From: Oscillospiraceae bacterium
GTDB taxonomy: Bacteria > Bacillota > Clostridia > Oscillospirales > Ruminococcaceae
NCBI GenBank assembly: GCA_009776345.1
Contig: WRLS01000004.1
Coordinates: 1-29,468, forward strand
DNA length: 29,468 nt
Direction: 5' to 3'
Position numbers and translations under genes: made by a program. The notes under the pieces were generated by a model. The model was not told where the DNA came from. It was given only the letters and a program-made list of their open reading frames with translations, and ran no database searches. Positions 1 through 8,104 of the stretch are shown piece by piece; positions within the stretch are counted from its first letter, which is position 1; each line of letters starts with the position of its first letter.

Positions 1-90
1 GATTCGTCGGAGTGGGGGTCCGGGGTCTCCCCGGCGCGTTTTGGTTACTTTGCCGCGTTGCAAAGTAACAGCCCCCGCGGCTTGAGCGGT
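1..90 (+). repeat. Two-hairpin repeat element, copy A
   Basis: This non-coding stretch matches 7351-7440 on the opposite strand over 90 bases with four differences counted by eye, all in the first 34 bases. It contains two hairpins: CCGGGG-TCT-CCCCGG at 20-34 and GTTACTTTG/CAAAGTAAC at 44-69 with an 8-base loop. It begins at the window edge, so it may extend further left. Similarity to copy B stops sharply after base 90. No coding potential is seen. A REP/BIME-like or MITE-like identity is only inferred. Confidence 0.85.
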
Positions 91-120
91 GAAAAATAAC
101 CGAAGATAAAACCGCGTTAT

Positions 121-189
121 AACCACCCCGTCAGGCTACGCCTGCCACCCCTCCAAGGAGGGGAATTTTCGGGCGGCAGGTTGCCGCCC
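121..189. repeat. Paired GC-rich hairpins in intergenic repeat block
   Basis: Two perfect short hairpins lie side by side: CCCCTCC-AA-GGAGGGG at 148-163 and GGGCGGCA-GGT-TGCCGCCC at 171-189. They are preceded by a short CAGGC...GCCTG inverted pair near 132-145. Neither has a following T-run, so they do not look like intrinsic terminators. The block reads as non-coding intergenic repeat DNA. Confidence 0.6.
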
Positions 190-209
190 CTACGGCCTTC
201 GGCAGGATT

Positions 210-289
210 CAGGTTTTAGGATTGAGGATTTAGGAAGGGAAGAAAATTGTCGTGCCGTCCTTTTCCTGAAACCTAAATCCTAAAACCTG
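210..289. repeat. Imperfect inverted repeat with TTTAGG-like arms
   Basis: The left arm from 210 begins CAGGTTTTAGGATT and the right arm ending at 289 is its complement (AATCCTAAAACCTG). The arms are about 30 bases with some mismatches further in, separated by about 20 bases. Each arm carries quasi-periodic AGGATT/AGGTTT units. It is directly followed by a perfect hairpin GCGGCGC-TTC-GCGCCGC at 289-305. There is no coding content. Confidence 0.65.
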
Positions 290-362
290 CGGCGCTTCGC
301 GCCGCTGTGCGTCCCTTACAGCGTATTATACTCCAACCGCGTAATTTTCAAAAATACACATC

Positions 363-392
363 TTGCCTTTTTACCGGTTTTTTTGGTATACT
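363..392 (+). promoter_or_regulatory. Probable sigma-A promoter for mutS operon
   Basis: TTGCCT at 363-368 and TATACT at 387-392 are separated by 18 bases and lie about 60 bases upstream of the mutS start. The local sequence is much more AT-rich than its surroundings, as expected for a promoter. No LexA-like box was noticed nearby. Confidence 0.55.
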
Positions 393-451
393 GTATATTA
401 TACGACAGTATTCTCACTGCCCGCGCAGATTTACACCGGGAGGTCCATACA

Positions 452-3058
452 ATGACACAGCCCCTAACCCCCATGATGCGCCAATATATGCACATAAAAA
501 ATCAGCACAAGGACCACATCCTGTTTTATCGGCTCGGCGATTTTTACGAGATGTTCTTTGATGACGCGCTGCTGGCCTCAAAGGAGCTTGAGCTTACGCT
601 GACCGGGCGGGACTGCGGCATGGAAGAGCGCGCCCCGATGTGCGGTGTGCCGCATCACAGCGCGGAAGGCTATATCGCGCGGCTGATACGAAAAGGCTAC
701 AAAGTCGCTATCTGTGAGCAGATGGAGGACCCCGCCGCCGCCAAGGGCGTGGTTTCGCGCGAGGTTGTGCGCGTTGTTACTCCCGGTACGCTCATGGAAA
801 CCGGCCTGCTGGAGGAGGATACAAACAATTTCCTCTGCTGTATCTGCTTGGAAGAAAGCGGCTGCGGCATGGTGTTCGCGGACATCTCCACCGGGGAGAT
901 GAATTTGATTGAGCTTGACGGCAATTCCGACAGTGCAATTATAGGCGAGCTGGCGCGGTATATGCCCCGCGAAGTCATCTTCAATCCGGATTTCCTTTCA
1001 CGCGCGGGCGTCGCAAAATATATGCGCGAAAAGCTTTTTTGCACTGCCGACCTTATAGATGCCGAAAGCTTCGCCCCGCATACGGCAAGCTCACGCATTG
1101 AAGCGCATTTCGGCAAGACCCCCGACGCGCTCGGGATGGGCGGGAAACCGCTGGCGCTCCGTGCGGCGGGCGCACTGCTTAAGTATCTGGGCGATACGCA
1201 AAAAACAGGGGTAGAGCGGCTGATCGGCGTGAATGTAGTGGAGGAAAGCCGCTATATGGCGCTGGACATAAGCGCGCGGGCGAACCTGGAGCTTTTGCGC
1301 ACGGTAAATCGCGGCGAGCGGCGCGGGAGCCTGCTCTGGGTGCTGGACCGCACAAAAACCCCGATGGGCAAGCGCCTTATCAAAGCTTGGATCGGCCAGC
1401 CGCTTCTCAGCCCGCCGGAAATAGAAAAGCGGCTGAACGCAGTGGAAGAGCTTTTTAAAAGCGAGCTGCTGCTCTCGGAGCTGATGGATGGGCTTTCGGG
1501 CGTGTTTGACATTGAGCGGCTGACAACGCGCATTGTGTACGGCAGCGCAACGCCCCGCGAATATAAAACGCTTGAGCAGGCAATCGGGTTTTTCCCTGCG
1601 CTAAGGGGCAAGCTTTTACAGGTTAAATCGCTGCTGCTTAAAAATATCTGCGGTGATATTGACGAACTCGCTGACGTAGGAAAGCTTCTCGCCGACAGCT
1701 TGATGGATGAGCCGCCGGTAAGTACAGCGGACGGCGGTGTGATCCGCGGCGGTTATGACAGTGAGCTTGACGGGCTGCGCGCGCTCATGAAAAACGCGCG
1801 GGGCTACCTTGCGCAAATGGAGTCGGCGGAGCGCGAAGCCACAGGCATTAAAAACCTGAAAATAAAATACAACAAAGTCTTCGGTTATTTTTTAGAGGTC
1901 ACAAGCTCATACCAAAGCCTCGTCCCCGAACGCTACATACGCAAGCAGACGCTGGTAAACTGCGAGCGGTATTTCACCCCGGAGCTTAAAGAGCTGGAGG
2001 AAAAAATCCTGACCGCAAACGCCAAAGCCACCGCTATTGAAGCGCGGCTGTTTGAAGACGTCCGAAAAAAAGTCACTTTGCAGCTCCACAGGATCCAGCG
2101 AACGGCAACGGCAATCGCGCGGCTGGACGTGCTTTGCTCCTTCGCGCGGGTATCCTTGGACAACCGGTACACAAGGCCGTCTGTAAACACGGGAAGCGCG
2201 GTAAGCATACGCAGCGGCCGCCATCCCGTGGTCGAGCTTCTTTTGGAGGGCGCGCCCTTTGTCCCGAACGACACGGAGCTGGACACCGCCGCCAATCAAA
2301 TCGCTGTGATAACCGGGCCGAATATGGCGGGTAAATCCACATATATGCGCCAGACCGCGCTGATTGTACTGATGGCGCAGATCGGCTGTTTTGTCCCCGC
2401 GGCAGGCGCGGATATCGGCGTGGTGGACGGGATTTATACACGCATAGGCGCGTCCGACGACCTTACCTCCGGGCAGTCCACGTTTATGGTGGAAATGCGC
2501 GAGGTCGCGCAGATACTGCGCAGTGCCACATCAAAGAGCCTTCTAATCCTCGATGAAATCGGGCGCGGCACCTCCACCTACGACGGCATGAGCATCGCGC
2601 GCGCGGTTTTGGAATACATCGCGGACACAAAACGCCTGGGCGCGAAAACACTGTTCGCGACCCATTACCACGAGCTTACTTCCATGGAAAACGACATCCC
2701 CTGCGTGAAAAACTACAACACGGCTGTAAAAAAGCACGGCGAGGACATCACGTTCCTGCGAAAAATCGTGCGCGGCGGCGCGGACGACAGCTACGGTATC
2801 GAGGTGTCAAAGCTGGCGGGCATCCCCACTGTGATTGTAAAACGCGCCAGGCAGATACTCGGGGACCTGGAAAAATCGCGCCCGGTAAGGGACGGGAAGC
2901 TTAAAGTCAAGAAAATATCGGAAATGCCGGAGGAAATGCAGATAGCCTTCCCGCAGAAAAGCGAAGCAGAGCAGGCGCTGGAAAAGCTGGACCCGAACAC
3001 GCTCACGCCGATCGAAGCGCTGACAGCCCTGTTCGACTTAAAGGGGAAATTGAGATAA
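452..3058 (+). CDS. mutS: DNA mismatch repair protein MutS
   Basis: This 868-residue protein has the normal MutS length. MutS binds mismatches and small loops in the cytoplasm and starts mismatch repair with MutL. The N-terminal mismatch-reading motif FYE is at residues 31-33. The C-terminal ABC ATPase has Walker A GPNMAGKST near 622, Walker B and signature LLILDEIGRGTST near 697, and the FATHYHEL H-loop region near 735. I chose ATG 452 because GGGAGGT at 438-444 precedes it by 7 bases and the conserved MutS N-terminus begins there; the open frame continues up to an ATG at 383, but that part overlaps the promoter. It is the first gene of a unit with the pseudouridine synthase (13-base gap) and lysA. 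MutL is not in the window. Confidence 0.97.
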   Translation: MTQPLTPMMRQYMHIKNQHKDHILFYRLGDFYEMFFDDALLASKELELTLTGRDCGMEERAPMCGVPHHSAEGYIARLIRKGYKVAICEQMEDPAAAKGVVSREVVRVVTPGTLMETGLLEEDTNNFLCCICLEESGCGMVFADISTGEMNLIELDGNSDSAIIGELARYMPREVIFNPDFLSRAGVAKYMREKLFCTADLIDAESFAPHTASSRIEAHFGKTPDALGMGGKPLALRAAGALLKYLGDTQKTGVERLIGVNVVEESRYMALDISARANLELLRTVNRGERRGSLLWVLDRTKTPMGKRLIKAWIGQPLLSPPEIEKRLNAVEELFKSELLLSELMDGLSGVFDIERLTTRIVYGSATPREYKTLEQAIGFFPALRGKLLQVKSLLLKNICGDIDELADVGKLLADSLMDEPPVSTADGGVIRGGYDSELDGLRALMKNARGYLAQMESAEREATGIKNLKIKYNKVFGYFLEVTSSYQSLVPERYIRKQTLVNCERYFTPELKELEEKILTANAKATAIEARLFEDVRKKVTLQLHRIQRTATAIARLDVLCSFARVSLDNRYTRPSVNTGSAVSIRSGRHPVVELLLEGAPFVPNDTELDTAANQIAVITGPNMAGKSTYMRQTALIVLMAQIGCFVPAAGADIGVVDGIYTRIGASDDLTSGQSTFMVEMREVAQILRSATSKSLLILDEIGRGTSTYDGMSIARAVLEYIADTKRLGAKTLFATHYHELTSMENDIPCVKNYNTAVKKHGEDITFLRKIVRGGADDSYGIEVSKLAGIPTVIVKRARQILGDLEKSRPVRDGKLKVKKISEMPEEMQIAFPQKSEAEQALEKLDPNTLTPIEALTALFDLKGKLR

Positions 3059-3071
3059 AGCAGGTGAACTG

Positions 3072-4019
3072 TTGAAGGAAATAACCGTCGGCGCAAATGA
3101 CGCGGGGCAGAGGGCGGACAAGTTTTTGCGCAAGGCACTGCCCTCGCTGCCTGTTTCCATGCTGTACAAGGCACTGAGGACAAAGCGGATAAAGCTGTGC
3201 GGAAGGCGGCTTGACCCGTCGGACAAGCTTTGTGCGGGCGATGTTTTGTCTGTCTATCTGAGTGACGAATTCTTCACGCCGCCTCCGCTCCCGTTTTTGG
3301 CTGCGCCGCCGAATGTGCGCGTGGTTTACGAGGATGAAAACATCCTGCTGGCGGACAAGCCCCCCGGGCTTGTGGTGCATGAGGACAACGAAGGCTCCCG
3401 CGATACGCTTATCGGCCGCATCCTGCGGTATCTCTACGAGCGCGGCGAATTTGACCCATACGCGGAAAACGGCTTTGCGCCCGCGCTTTGCAACCGTATC
3501 GACCGAAACACCGGCGGGATTGTCATCGCCGCCAAAAATTTTGAATCACTGCAAATACTCAGCGAAAAAATAAAACAGCGCGAAGTCAAAAAGCTTTACC
3601 TATGCCTGGTACACGGCACGCCTGAACCGAAAAAGGGCTTGCTGAAAGGCTGGCACACCAAGGACGGGACGGTAGTTTCAATTACGCGGCATGAGCGCCC
3701 CGGCGCAAAAACCGCCCTGACAAAATATCGGGTATTGCGCGAGGATGGAGAATTTTCACTGCTGGAGGTAGAGCTTCTCACAGGGCGCACGCACCAGATA
3801 CGCGCGCATCTGGCGTCTATCGGGCATCCGATTGCCGGCGACGCGAAGTACGGGAAAACGAAAACCCCCGGCCATAAATTCCAGGCGCTGTATTCCTACA
3901 AGCTCACGTTTTTGCCCGGTGAGGGGGACGGGCGGCTCGCCTACTTAGCGGGCAGGACGTTTACAGCGGAGAATGTGCCTTTTTTAAGTAATCAAAGAGG
4001 TGGAACAAAAAATGAATAA
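3072..4019 (+). CDS. RluA-family 23S rRNA pseudouridine synthase (RluC/RluD type)
   Basis: This 315-residue enzyme probably isomerises uridines in 23S rRNA. An S4 RNA-binding domain lies at about residues 10-60. The catalytic domain has NRIDRNTGG near 142-150, which contains the catalytic Asp and corresponds to HRLDRxTSG in most relatives, then YLCLVHG and GRTHQIRAHLASIGHPIAGD. The start is TTG at 3072, supported by AGGTG at 3062-3066. It follows mutS by 13 bases and its last 8 bases overlap lysA, which suggests translational coupling. The leading H of the HRLDR motif is N here, a modest deviation. The exact target uridine cannot be told from sequence, so no symbol is given. Confidence 0.9.
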   Translation: MKEITVGANDAGQRADKFLRKALPSLPVSMLYKALRTKRIKLCGRRLDPSDKLCAGDVLSVYLSDEFFTPPPLPFLAAPPNVRVVYEDENILLADKPPGLVVHEDNEGSRDTLIGRILRYLYERGEFDPYAENGFAPALCNRIDRNTGGIVIAAKNFESLQILSEKIKQREVKKLYLCLVHGTPEPKKGLLKGWHTKDGTVVSITRHERPGAKTALTKYRVLREDGEFSLLEVELLTGRTHQIRAHLASIGHPIAGDAKYGKTKTPGHKFQALYSYKLTFLPGEGDGRLAYLAGRTFTAENVPFLSNQRGGTKNE

Positions 4020-5316
4020 ACTCAACAATTTCAGCGAAATAACAGCCGCGCATATACTGCACGCCGCCGCGCAGTTCGGCACGCCGCTTTATTTGTACGA
4101 TGAGCGGCTGATCGCGCAAAAATGCGCCGCGCTTACCGCCATGCCCAATGCCTTCGGCATTACGGTAAGATACGCCATGAAGGCGAATTCCAACCGCACG
4201 CTGCTTAAAATAATCGCCTCGCATGGCCTGTTATTTGACGCAAGCTCCCTGAACGAAGCGCGCCGCGCGCATCTGGCGGGGGCCTCTTACAAGGATATCA
4301 TCCTAACAACCCAGGAATTTCCCGACGGGGATGATTTAGCCGACCTAAAGCGTATGATGCTTGCGGGGATGAAGTACAACGCCTGTTCACTCAGCCAGCT
4401 TTATAACATCGGTACTTTCGCGGCGGAAAATGAGATAAAGCTTGCGGTGCGCGTACATCCCGGCACAGGCTCGGGGGAATCCGCCACGAGAAATACGGGG
4501 GACGAATACTCCTGCTTCGGCATACATCTTTCAGATATCCCGGCGGCTACTGCTTATGCGGACAGGCTTGGCATTATCTTGGACCATGTCCATGTTCACA
4601 TCGGCTCCGGCGCAAGCCCCGAAGCTTGGCGGAGCAATATTGATTTAGAGCTTGAAATCCTCGAAAAACATTTCCCGAAAGCCGCTGTAATAAGCTTCGG
4701 CGGCGGCCTGAAAGAAGCGCGTATGCCGGACGAAAAGCCCGCCGATATTCAAATGCTGGGCGAGTACGCAAAAGCAAAAATCGCGGATTTCCACAAAAGA
4801 ATAGGGCGGAAGCTCCATATGGAAATTGAGCCGGGGACATATGTGGCGGCGAATGCCGGATACGCGGTGACGCGGGTAATCGACAAGAAAAAAAACGGCG
4901 GCGGGCTTAATTTTATAATTTTGGACGGCGGCATGGAAATCAACACACGGCCGCTGCTGTACGGCTCCCGCCACCCCTTTTATGTTATAAGCAAAAACGG
5001 CGCGCTCCTTTCATCCGAGTTTACCGAAACCGCAGGCGATAATCTCTATGAAGCCGTAATTGTGGGCAAGTGCTGCGAAGCAGGTGATTCACAGTGCCTT
5101 GACGCGGACGAGGTCAATATCCCGCGAAAAATGGCACAGCCGGAGCGCGGGGATATCGTCGTAATAGGCGGCACGGGCGCGTATTGCTCGAGTATGTCGC
5201 CCATGAACTACAATTCCCATACGCAGGTGCCGGAGGTTCTGCTAACAGCAGACGGAAGCTTGCGGCTCATACGCAAGCGCCAGACGCTGGAGCAGATGCT
5301 GGAAAATGAAATGTAG
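4012..5316 (+). CDS. lysA: Diaminopimelate decarboxylase-like fold-III PLP enzyme
   Basis: This 434-residue protein belongs to the alanine-racemase-fold PLP decarboxylases. LysA removes CO2 from meso-diaminopimelate to give L-lysine. The PLP lysine is in YAMKANSN near residue 48. HVHIGSG, FGGGLK and EPGTYVAANAG follow, and the C-terminal half has CCEAGDS and GAYCSSMSPMNYNSH, which resemble the DAP decarboxylase CESxD and GAYxxxMxxxYN motifs. The usual EPGR reads EPGT. ATG 4012 is preferred because AGAGGTGG ends 8 bases upstream; an in-frame GTG at 4000 lies inside that site. It overlaps the upstream gene by 8 bases. A diverged substrate within the same family cannot be excluded. No lysine riboswitch is seen. 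Confidence 0.8.
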   Translation: MNKLNNFSEITAAHILHAAAQFGTPLYLYDERLIAQKCAALTAMPNAFGITVRYAMKANSNRTLLKIIASHGLLFDASSLNEARRAHLAGASYKDIILTTQEFPDGDDLADLKRMMLAGMKYNACSLSQLYNIGTFAAENEIKLAVRVHPGTGSGESATRNTGDEYSCFGIHLSDIPAATAYADRLGIILDHVHVHIGSGASPEAWRSNIDLELEILEKHFPKAAVISFGGGLKEARMPDEKPADIQMLGEYAKAKIADFHKRIGRKLHMEIEPGTYVAANAGYAVTRVIDKKKNGGGLNFIILDGGMEINTRPLLYGSRHPFYVISKNGALLSSEFTETAGDNLYEAVIVGKCCEAGDSQCLDADEVNIPRKMAQPERGDIVVIGGTGAYCSSMSPMNYNSHTQVPEVLLTADGSLRLIRKRQTLEQMLENEM

Positions 5317-5322
5317 GGAAAA

Positions 5323-5351
5323 TTGACTTCATTGCCGGAATGTGGTAAAAT
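5323..5351 (+). promoter_or_regulatory. Sigma-A promoter for aldo/keto reductase
   Basis: TTGACT at 5323-5328 and TAAAAT at 5346-5351 are exactly 17 bases apart. They sit in the 64-base gap after lysA and end about 30 bases before the reductase start, so this gene can be transcribed separately from the mutS-lysA unit. Confidence 0.75.
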
Positions 5352-5380
5352 ATTTGCATTGAATAAGGGAGGGGAAAATT

Positions 5381-6202
5381 ATGGAAAATCGTATGCTTAC
5401 GCTTAACAACGGTGTGGAGATACCGCAGCTCGGGCTGGGCGTGTTCCGATCCGAACCCGGTGCGGAAACCGCCTACGCCGTTTCCTGCGCGCTGGAGGCG
5501 GGCTACCGCCATATCGACACCGCCGCGGCATACCGCAACGAAAAGGATGTCGCGCAGGGGATCAAAGACAGCGACGTGCCGAGAAGTGAGATTTTCATCA
5601 CATCAAAGCTTTCTACCGAGGATATCAGGGCGGGCAATGCACAGGAAGGCGCCAAGCGCTCACTCGGGAATCTTCAGACCGATTATATCGACCTGTACTT
5701 GATCCACTGGCCATGCCCCGGCTATGCCAAAGCGTATGAAACGCTGCAGCGCCTGTATGAGGAAAAGAAGTTCCGCGCGGTGGGGGTCAGCAACTTTGAA
5801 GTGAAGCATTTGGATGACCTGGAGGCACGCGGCTTTGTGACGCCCGCGGTCAACCAAATTGAGCTTCACCCGACCTTCCGCCAAAAAACCGTCAAGCCCT
5901 ACAGCGAAGGGAAGGGTATCCTGATCGAAGCCTGGAGCCCATTGGGCGGGCGGGATTTCCTGCTGGTGGACCATCCTGTTATTGCGGGGATCGCGCAAAA
6001 GCATGGAAAAACCGGCGCGCAGATACTTATCCGCTGGCATATTGAGGACGGGAATATCGTAATCCCGAAATCCGTGAAAAAGGACCGCATTAAAGAAAAC
6101 GCCGATGTATTCGGTTTTGCGTTGGATGCGGAGGATATGGCGAAAATCGCGGCTATGGATACAGGCAGGCGCAGTTATTGGGACCCGAACCGCTGGGAAT
6201 AA
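5381..6202 (+). CDS. Aldo/keto reductase
   Basis: This 273-residue cytoplasmic NAD(P)H-dependent oxidoreductase has the TIM-barrel aldo/keto reductase fold. The catalytic tetrad can be read as D46 and Y51 in HIDTAAAYRNE, K76 in ITSKL and H109 in LIHWP. GVSNF and the cofactor-binding region IPKSV with later RIKEN are also present. Length and motifs fit the 2,5-diketogluconate reductase-like group, but the physiological carbonyl substrate cannot be assigned. ATG 5381 follows AAGGGAGGGG by a suitable distance. It has its own promoter and ends just before a palindromic terminator, so it looks monocistronic. Confidence 0.93.
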   Translation: MENRMLTLNNGVEIPQLGLGVFRSEPGAETAYAVSCALEAGYRHIDTAAAYRNEKDVAQGIKDSDVPRSEIFITSKLSTEDIRAGNAQEGAKRSLGNLQTDYIDLYLIHWPCPGYAKAYETLQRLYEEKKFRAVGVSNFEVKHLDDLEARGFVTPAVNQIELHPTFRQKTVKPYSEGKGILIEAWSPLGGRDFLLVDHPVIAGIAQKHGKTGAQILIRWHIEDGNIVIPKSVKKDRIKENADVFGFALDAEDMAKIAAMDTGRRSYWDPNRWE

Positions 6203-6209
6203 AAAACTT

Positions 6210-6233
6210 ATGGGGCTGTTGCAACAGCCCCAT
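6210..6233. terminator. Bidirectional intrinsic terminator
   Basis: A perfect 24-base palindrome with a GGGGCTGTT/AACAGCCCC core lies between convergent genes. It has an A-run on its left (AATAAAAAACT) and a T-rich stretch on its right (TTTCATT), so it can act for the reductase on the + strand and the nucleotidyltransferase on the - strand. Confidence 0.8.
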
Positions 6234-6237
6234 TTCA

Positions 6238-7164
6238 TTATGCCCATAAATTATCCGGGTACAGCCCGGATTTTACTTTTTGCGCAATCGCATCGCATAC
6301 CCCGGCCTTATCCTCCCTGTAGGTCACGCCGTACCATTTGTCACCGCTTGGGAGGACTTTCACGTGCGCTTTCCCCGCGCGGACAAGCCCGCCCACAATG
6401 ACCGGGACATAGAACTCCGCCTTCATCGGGTCGGGCGGTACTTCCTCGCTGAGAAATTTCGGGAAGGCTATTTCGATCTCATCCATCATCGCCGCAGGGA
6501 ACCCCCAGAAATTCATGGAAACAATTTTATCGTCCGCCAGCGCCGCCCACGAAGCGCCGCCGTCCTCGGAAAATTTGATCCCGTCGGGGAAGGGGCGGAT
6601 CATCGTGCGCTCGGCAATATCGGAAAGGCAACCGCCGCTGTCAACCTCACAGACACCGCGCGCGACATGACCATGCTCCGTTACGGTGTTTTTCAACAGG
6701 TACCCCGCCATTGAGTATTGTTCACGGGCGGGCCGCTCCGCGCTTTGTACAAGATAATCGTAAATCAGCTTAAACGCTTCCGGCCCATAATAATCGTCGG
6801 CATTGATGACCGCAAACGGGCCGTCTAGCAGATTTTTCGCGCACAGCACCGCCTGCCCCGTCCCCCAGGGCTTTTCGCGGCCTTTGGGTACAGAAAAGCC
6901 CTCCGGTATGCCGTTTAGCCGCTGGACAGCGTACGCGGTGTCCATATGCGCCGAAATCCTTTTGCCGATTGTTTCCCTGAAATCCTTTTCAATCGCTTCC
7001 GATAAAATAAACACCACGCGCACGAAGCCCGCGCGCTTTGCGTCATAAACCGAATAATCCACGATAATCTCGCCGTTCCCGCCGACAGGGTCGATTTGCT
7101 TCAGGCCGCCGTAGCGGCTGCCCATGCCTGCCGCCATAACGATTAGTGCAGGTTTTTTTTGCAT
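6238..7164 (-). CDS. Sugar-phosphate nucleotidyltransferase-like protein
   Basis: This 308-residue GT-A-fold nucleotidyltransferase probably activates a sugar-1-phosphate or similar compound with an NTP. The N-terminal signature AAGMGSRYGGLKQ holds the nucleotide-binding loop, and VINADDYYG near the middle gives the metal-binding Asp pair. EKPWGTGQAVL is also typical of this clostridial/Bacteroidetes type. The start is taken at 7164 (MQKKPALIV); an in-frame ATG at 7176 lies within the purine-rich ribosome site on the - strand and is less likely. It is a single gene converging on the aldo/keto reductase. No phosphotransferase or glycosyltransferase partner is nearby, so the substrate is unknown. 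Confidence 0.87.
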   Translation of the reverse strand: MQKKPALIVMAAGMGSRYGGLKQIDPVGGNGEIIVDYSVYDAKRAGFVRVVFILSEAIEKDFRETIGKRISAHMDTAYAVQRLNGIPEGFSVPKGREKPWGTGQAVLCAKNLLDGPFAVINADDYYGPEAFKLIYDYLVQSAERPAREQYSMAGYLLKNTVTEHGHVARGVCEVDSGGCLSDIAERTMIRPFPDGIKFSEDGGASWAALADDKIVSMNFWGFPAAMMDEIEIAFPKFLSEEVPPDPMKAEFYVPVIVGGLVRAGKAHVKVLPSGDKWYGVTYREDKAGVCDAIAQKVKSGLYPDNLWA

Positions 7165-7206
7165 CGTATCACCCATCCTTTTGTAAATTATGCTTTTGTG
7201 AATTTA

Positions 7207-7235
7207 AGTTTACCACAAATTTTGGAAGTAGGGAA
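7207..7235 (-). promoter_or_regulatory. Possible promoter for nucleotidyltransferase gene
   Basis: On the - strand TTCCCT (7230-7235) and TAAACT (7207-7212) are 17 bases apart, about 43 bases from the start codon, in an AT-rich stretch. The -35 match is poor. Confidence 0.35.
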
Positions 7236-7350
7236 CACTTTTATACTTTGGAAGTTAATTGTAGTGCAGGTTTTGCAGTTGCCGAGAATTTGAAGTAAAA
7301 AAATTGCGCCTACAATATGCCCGTTTCTTATTGTAGCTTTGCACAGCCCA

Positions 7351-7440
7351 ACCGCTCAAGCCGCGGGGGCTGTTACTTTGCAACGCGGCAAAGTAACCAA
7401 AACGCGTCGGGGAGACCCCGGACCCCCGCTACGACAAATC
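7351..7440 (-). repeat. Two-hairpin repeat element, copy B (inverted relative to copy A)
   Basis: Read on the - strand, this matches bases 1-90 with four differences over 90 positions counted by eye. It keeps the GTTACTTTG/CAAAGTAAC hairpin unchanged and the G-box hairpin with one mismatch. With copy A it forms long inverted repeats around the mutS-to-nucleotidyltransferase block. Flanking sequence diverges at once at the 7351 end. Confidence 0.88.
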
Positions 7441-7862
7441 GCATAGATTTGTGCCCTTCATCGCGCACGTCAAAAGCATAGCCCTATAATCCGCCCAATC
7501 GCTCAGCCGAGCCAAGCTCCAGGGCTTGAACGCGAAAAAAGGTATTAGGAAAAAAAGATATTTGAAGACTTTTTCCGCTGTTATTACGTGCGCGGCTTTG
7601 TGCCTGGCGCCGCTCTTTCCTTTAGGTTTATGCCTACTTGTCTTTGCGGATTTGTGTCTATAATATCTACAATGCATTGTGAAGGTTTAAAAAGCGGGGG
7701 AAAATATATAATATGCTTTTTTTCTTATTATCTTTTTCCCCGCGCCCAGCATTTGAGCCTCGCAAGGCGAAAGCGGAAGGCAGATGTATCGTGTTGGTTG
7801 TAATAGACATGTCGTTCTGGCAAGTGTGGATTCTTCGATTTCTGCGGGGGGTCGCGGGGGTT
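7441..7862. other. Intergenic region without a credible gene
   Basis: Short open frames occur on both strands, but none has a ribosome site with a recognisable protein. The one clear structure is an imperfect hairpin at 7694-7743, whose arms GCGGGGGAAAATATATAATA and TATTATCTTTTTCCCCGC pair with few mismatches around a T-rich loop. A TATAAT with a loose upstream TTGTCT occurs near 7640-7665, so a short transcript is possible but unproven. Confidence 0.5.
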
Positions 7863-7952
7863 CTTAGGGGGCGAGTGGGGGCAGCGGCCCCCAGACCCCT
7901 AAGCCGCGTTTTTCTTTGTTACTTTCTTTTTGGCGGTGCAAAAAGAAAGTAA
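7863..7952 (+). repeat. Diverged two-hairpin element, copy C
   Basis: This has the same plan as copies A and B with different sequence. A G-box hairpin at 7863-7903 has outer arms CTTAGGGG/CCCCTAAG and an inner GGGGG/CCCCC pair. Next comes CCGCGTTTTT, then a hairpin with 13-base perfect arms TTACTTTCTTTTT/AAAAAGAAAGTAA at 7919-7952 and a GGCGGTGC loop. The shared TTACTTT stem start, the CGCGTTTT spacer and the AGCC after the stem suggest the same family. Confidence 0.6.
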
Positions 7953-8104
7953 ATAGCCGCGCTTCGTATTATACTAAAAAAATATCATCGGTGATGCACC
8001 ACAATACATAGACGGGATTTGTGTAACCCGGCAACATCTTGTGCATGATTGGATGTCGGACGCGCTCCCTTGCCTTTTTAATGTTATATGCAAAAAATAC
8101 GCAC

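Noticed and set aside
383..451. Upstream extension of mutS by 23 codons
   Set aside because: It overlaps the -10 box, while ATG 452 has a good ribosome site and begins the conserved MutS N-terminus.
3960..4012. Lysine riboswitch or T-box before lysA
   Set aside because: lysA overlaps the preceding gene by 8 bases and there is no untranslated leader.
7429..7677. 82-codon - strand open frame, and 71/79-codon + strand frames at 7588-7952, in the gene-free region
   Set aside because: They overlap repeat copies and hairpins, lack convincing ribosome sites and show no recognisable protein.
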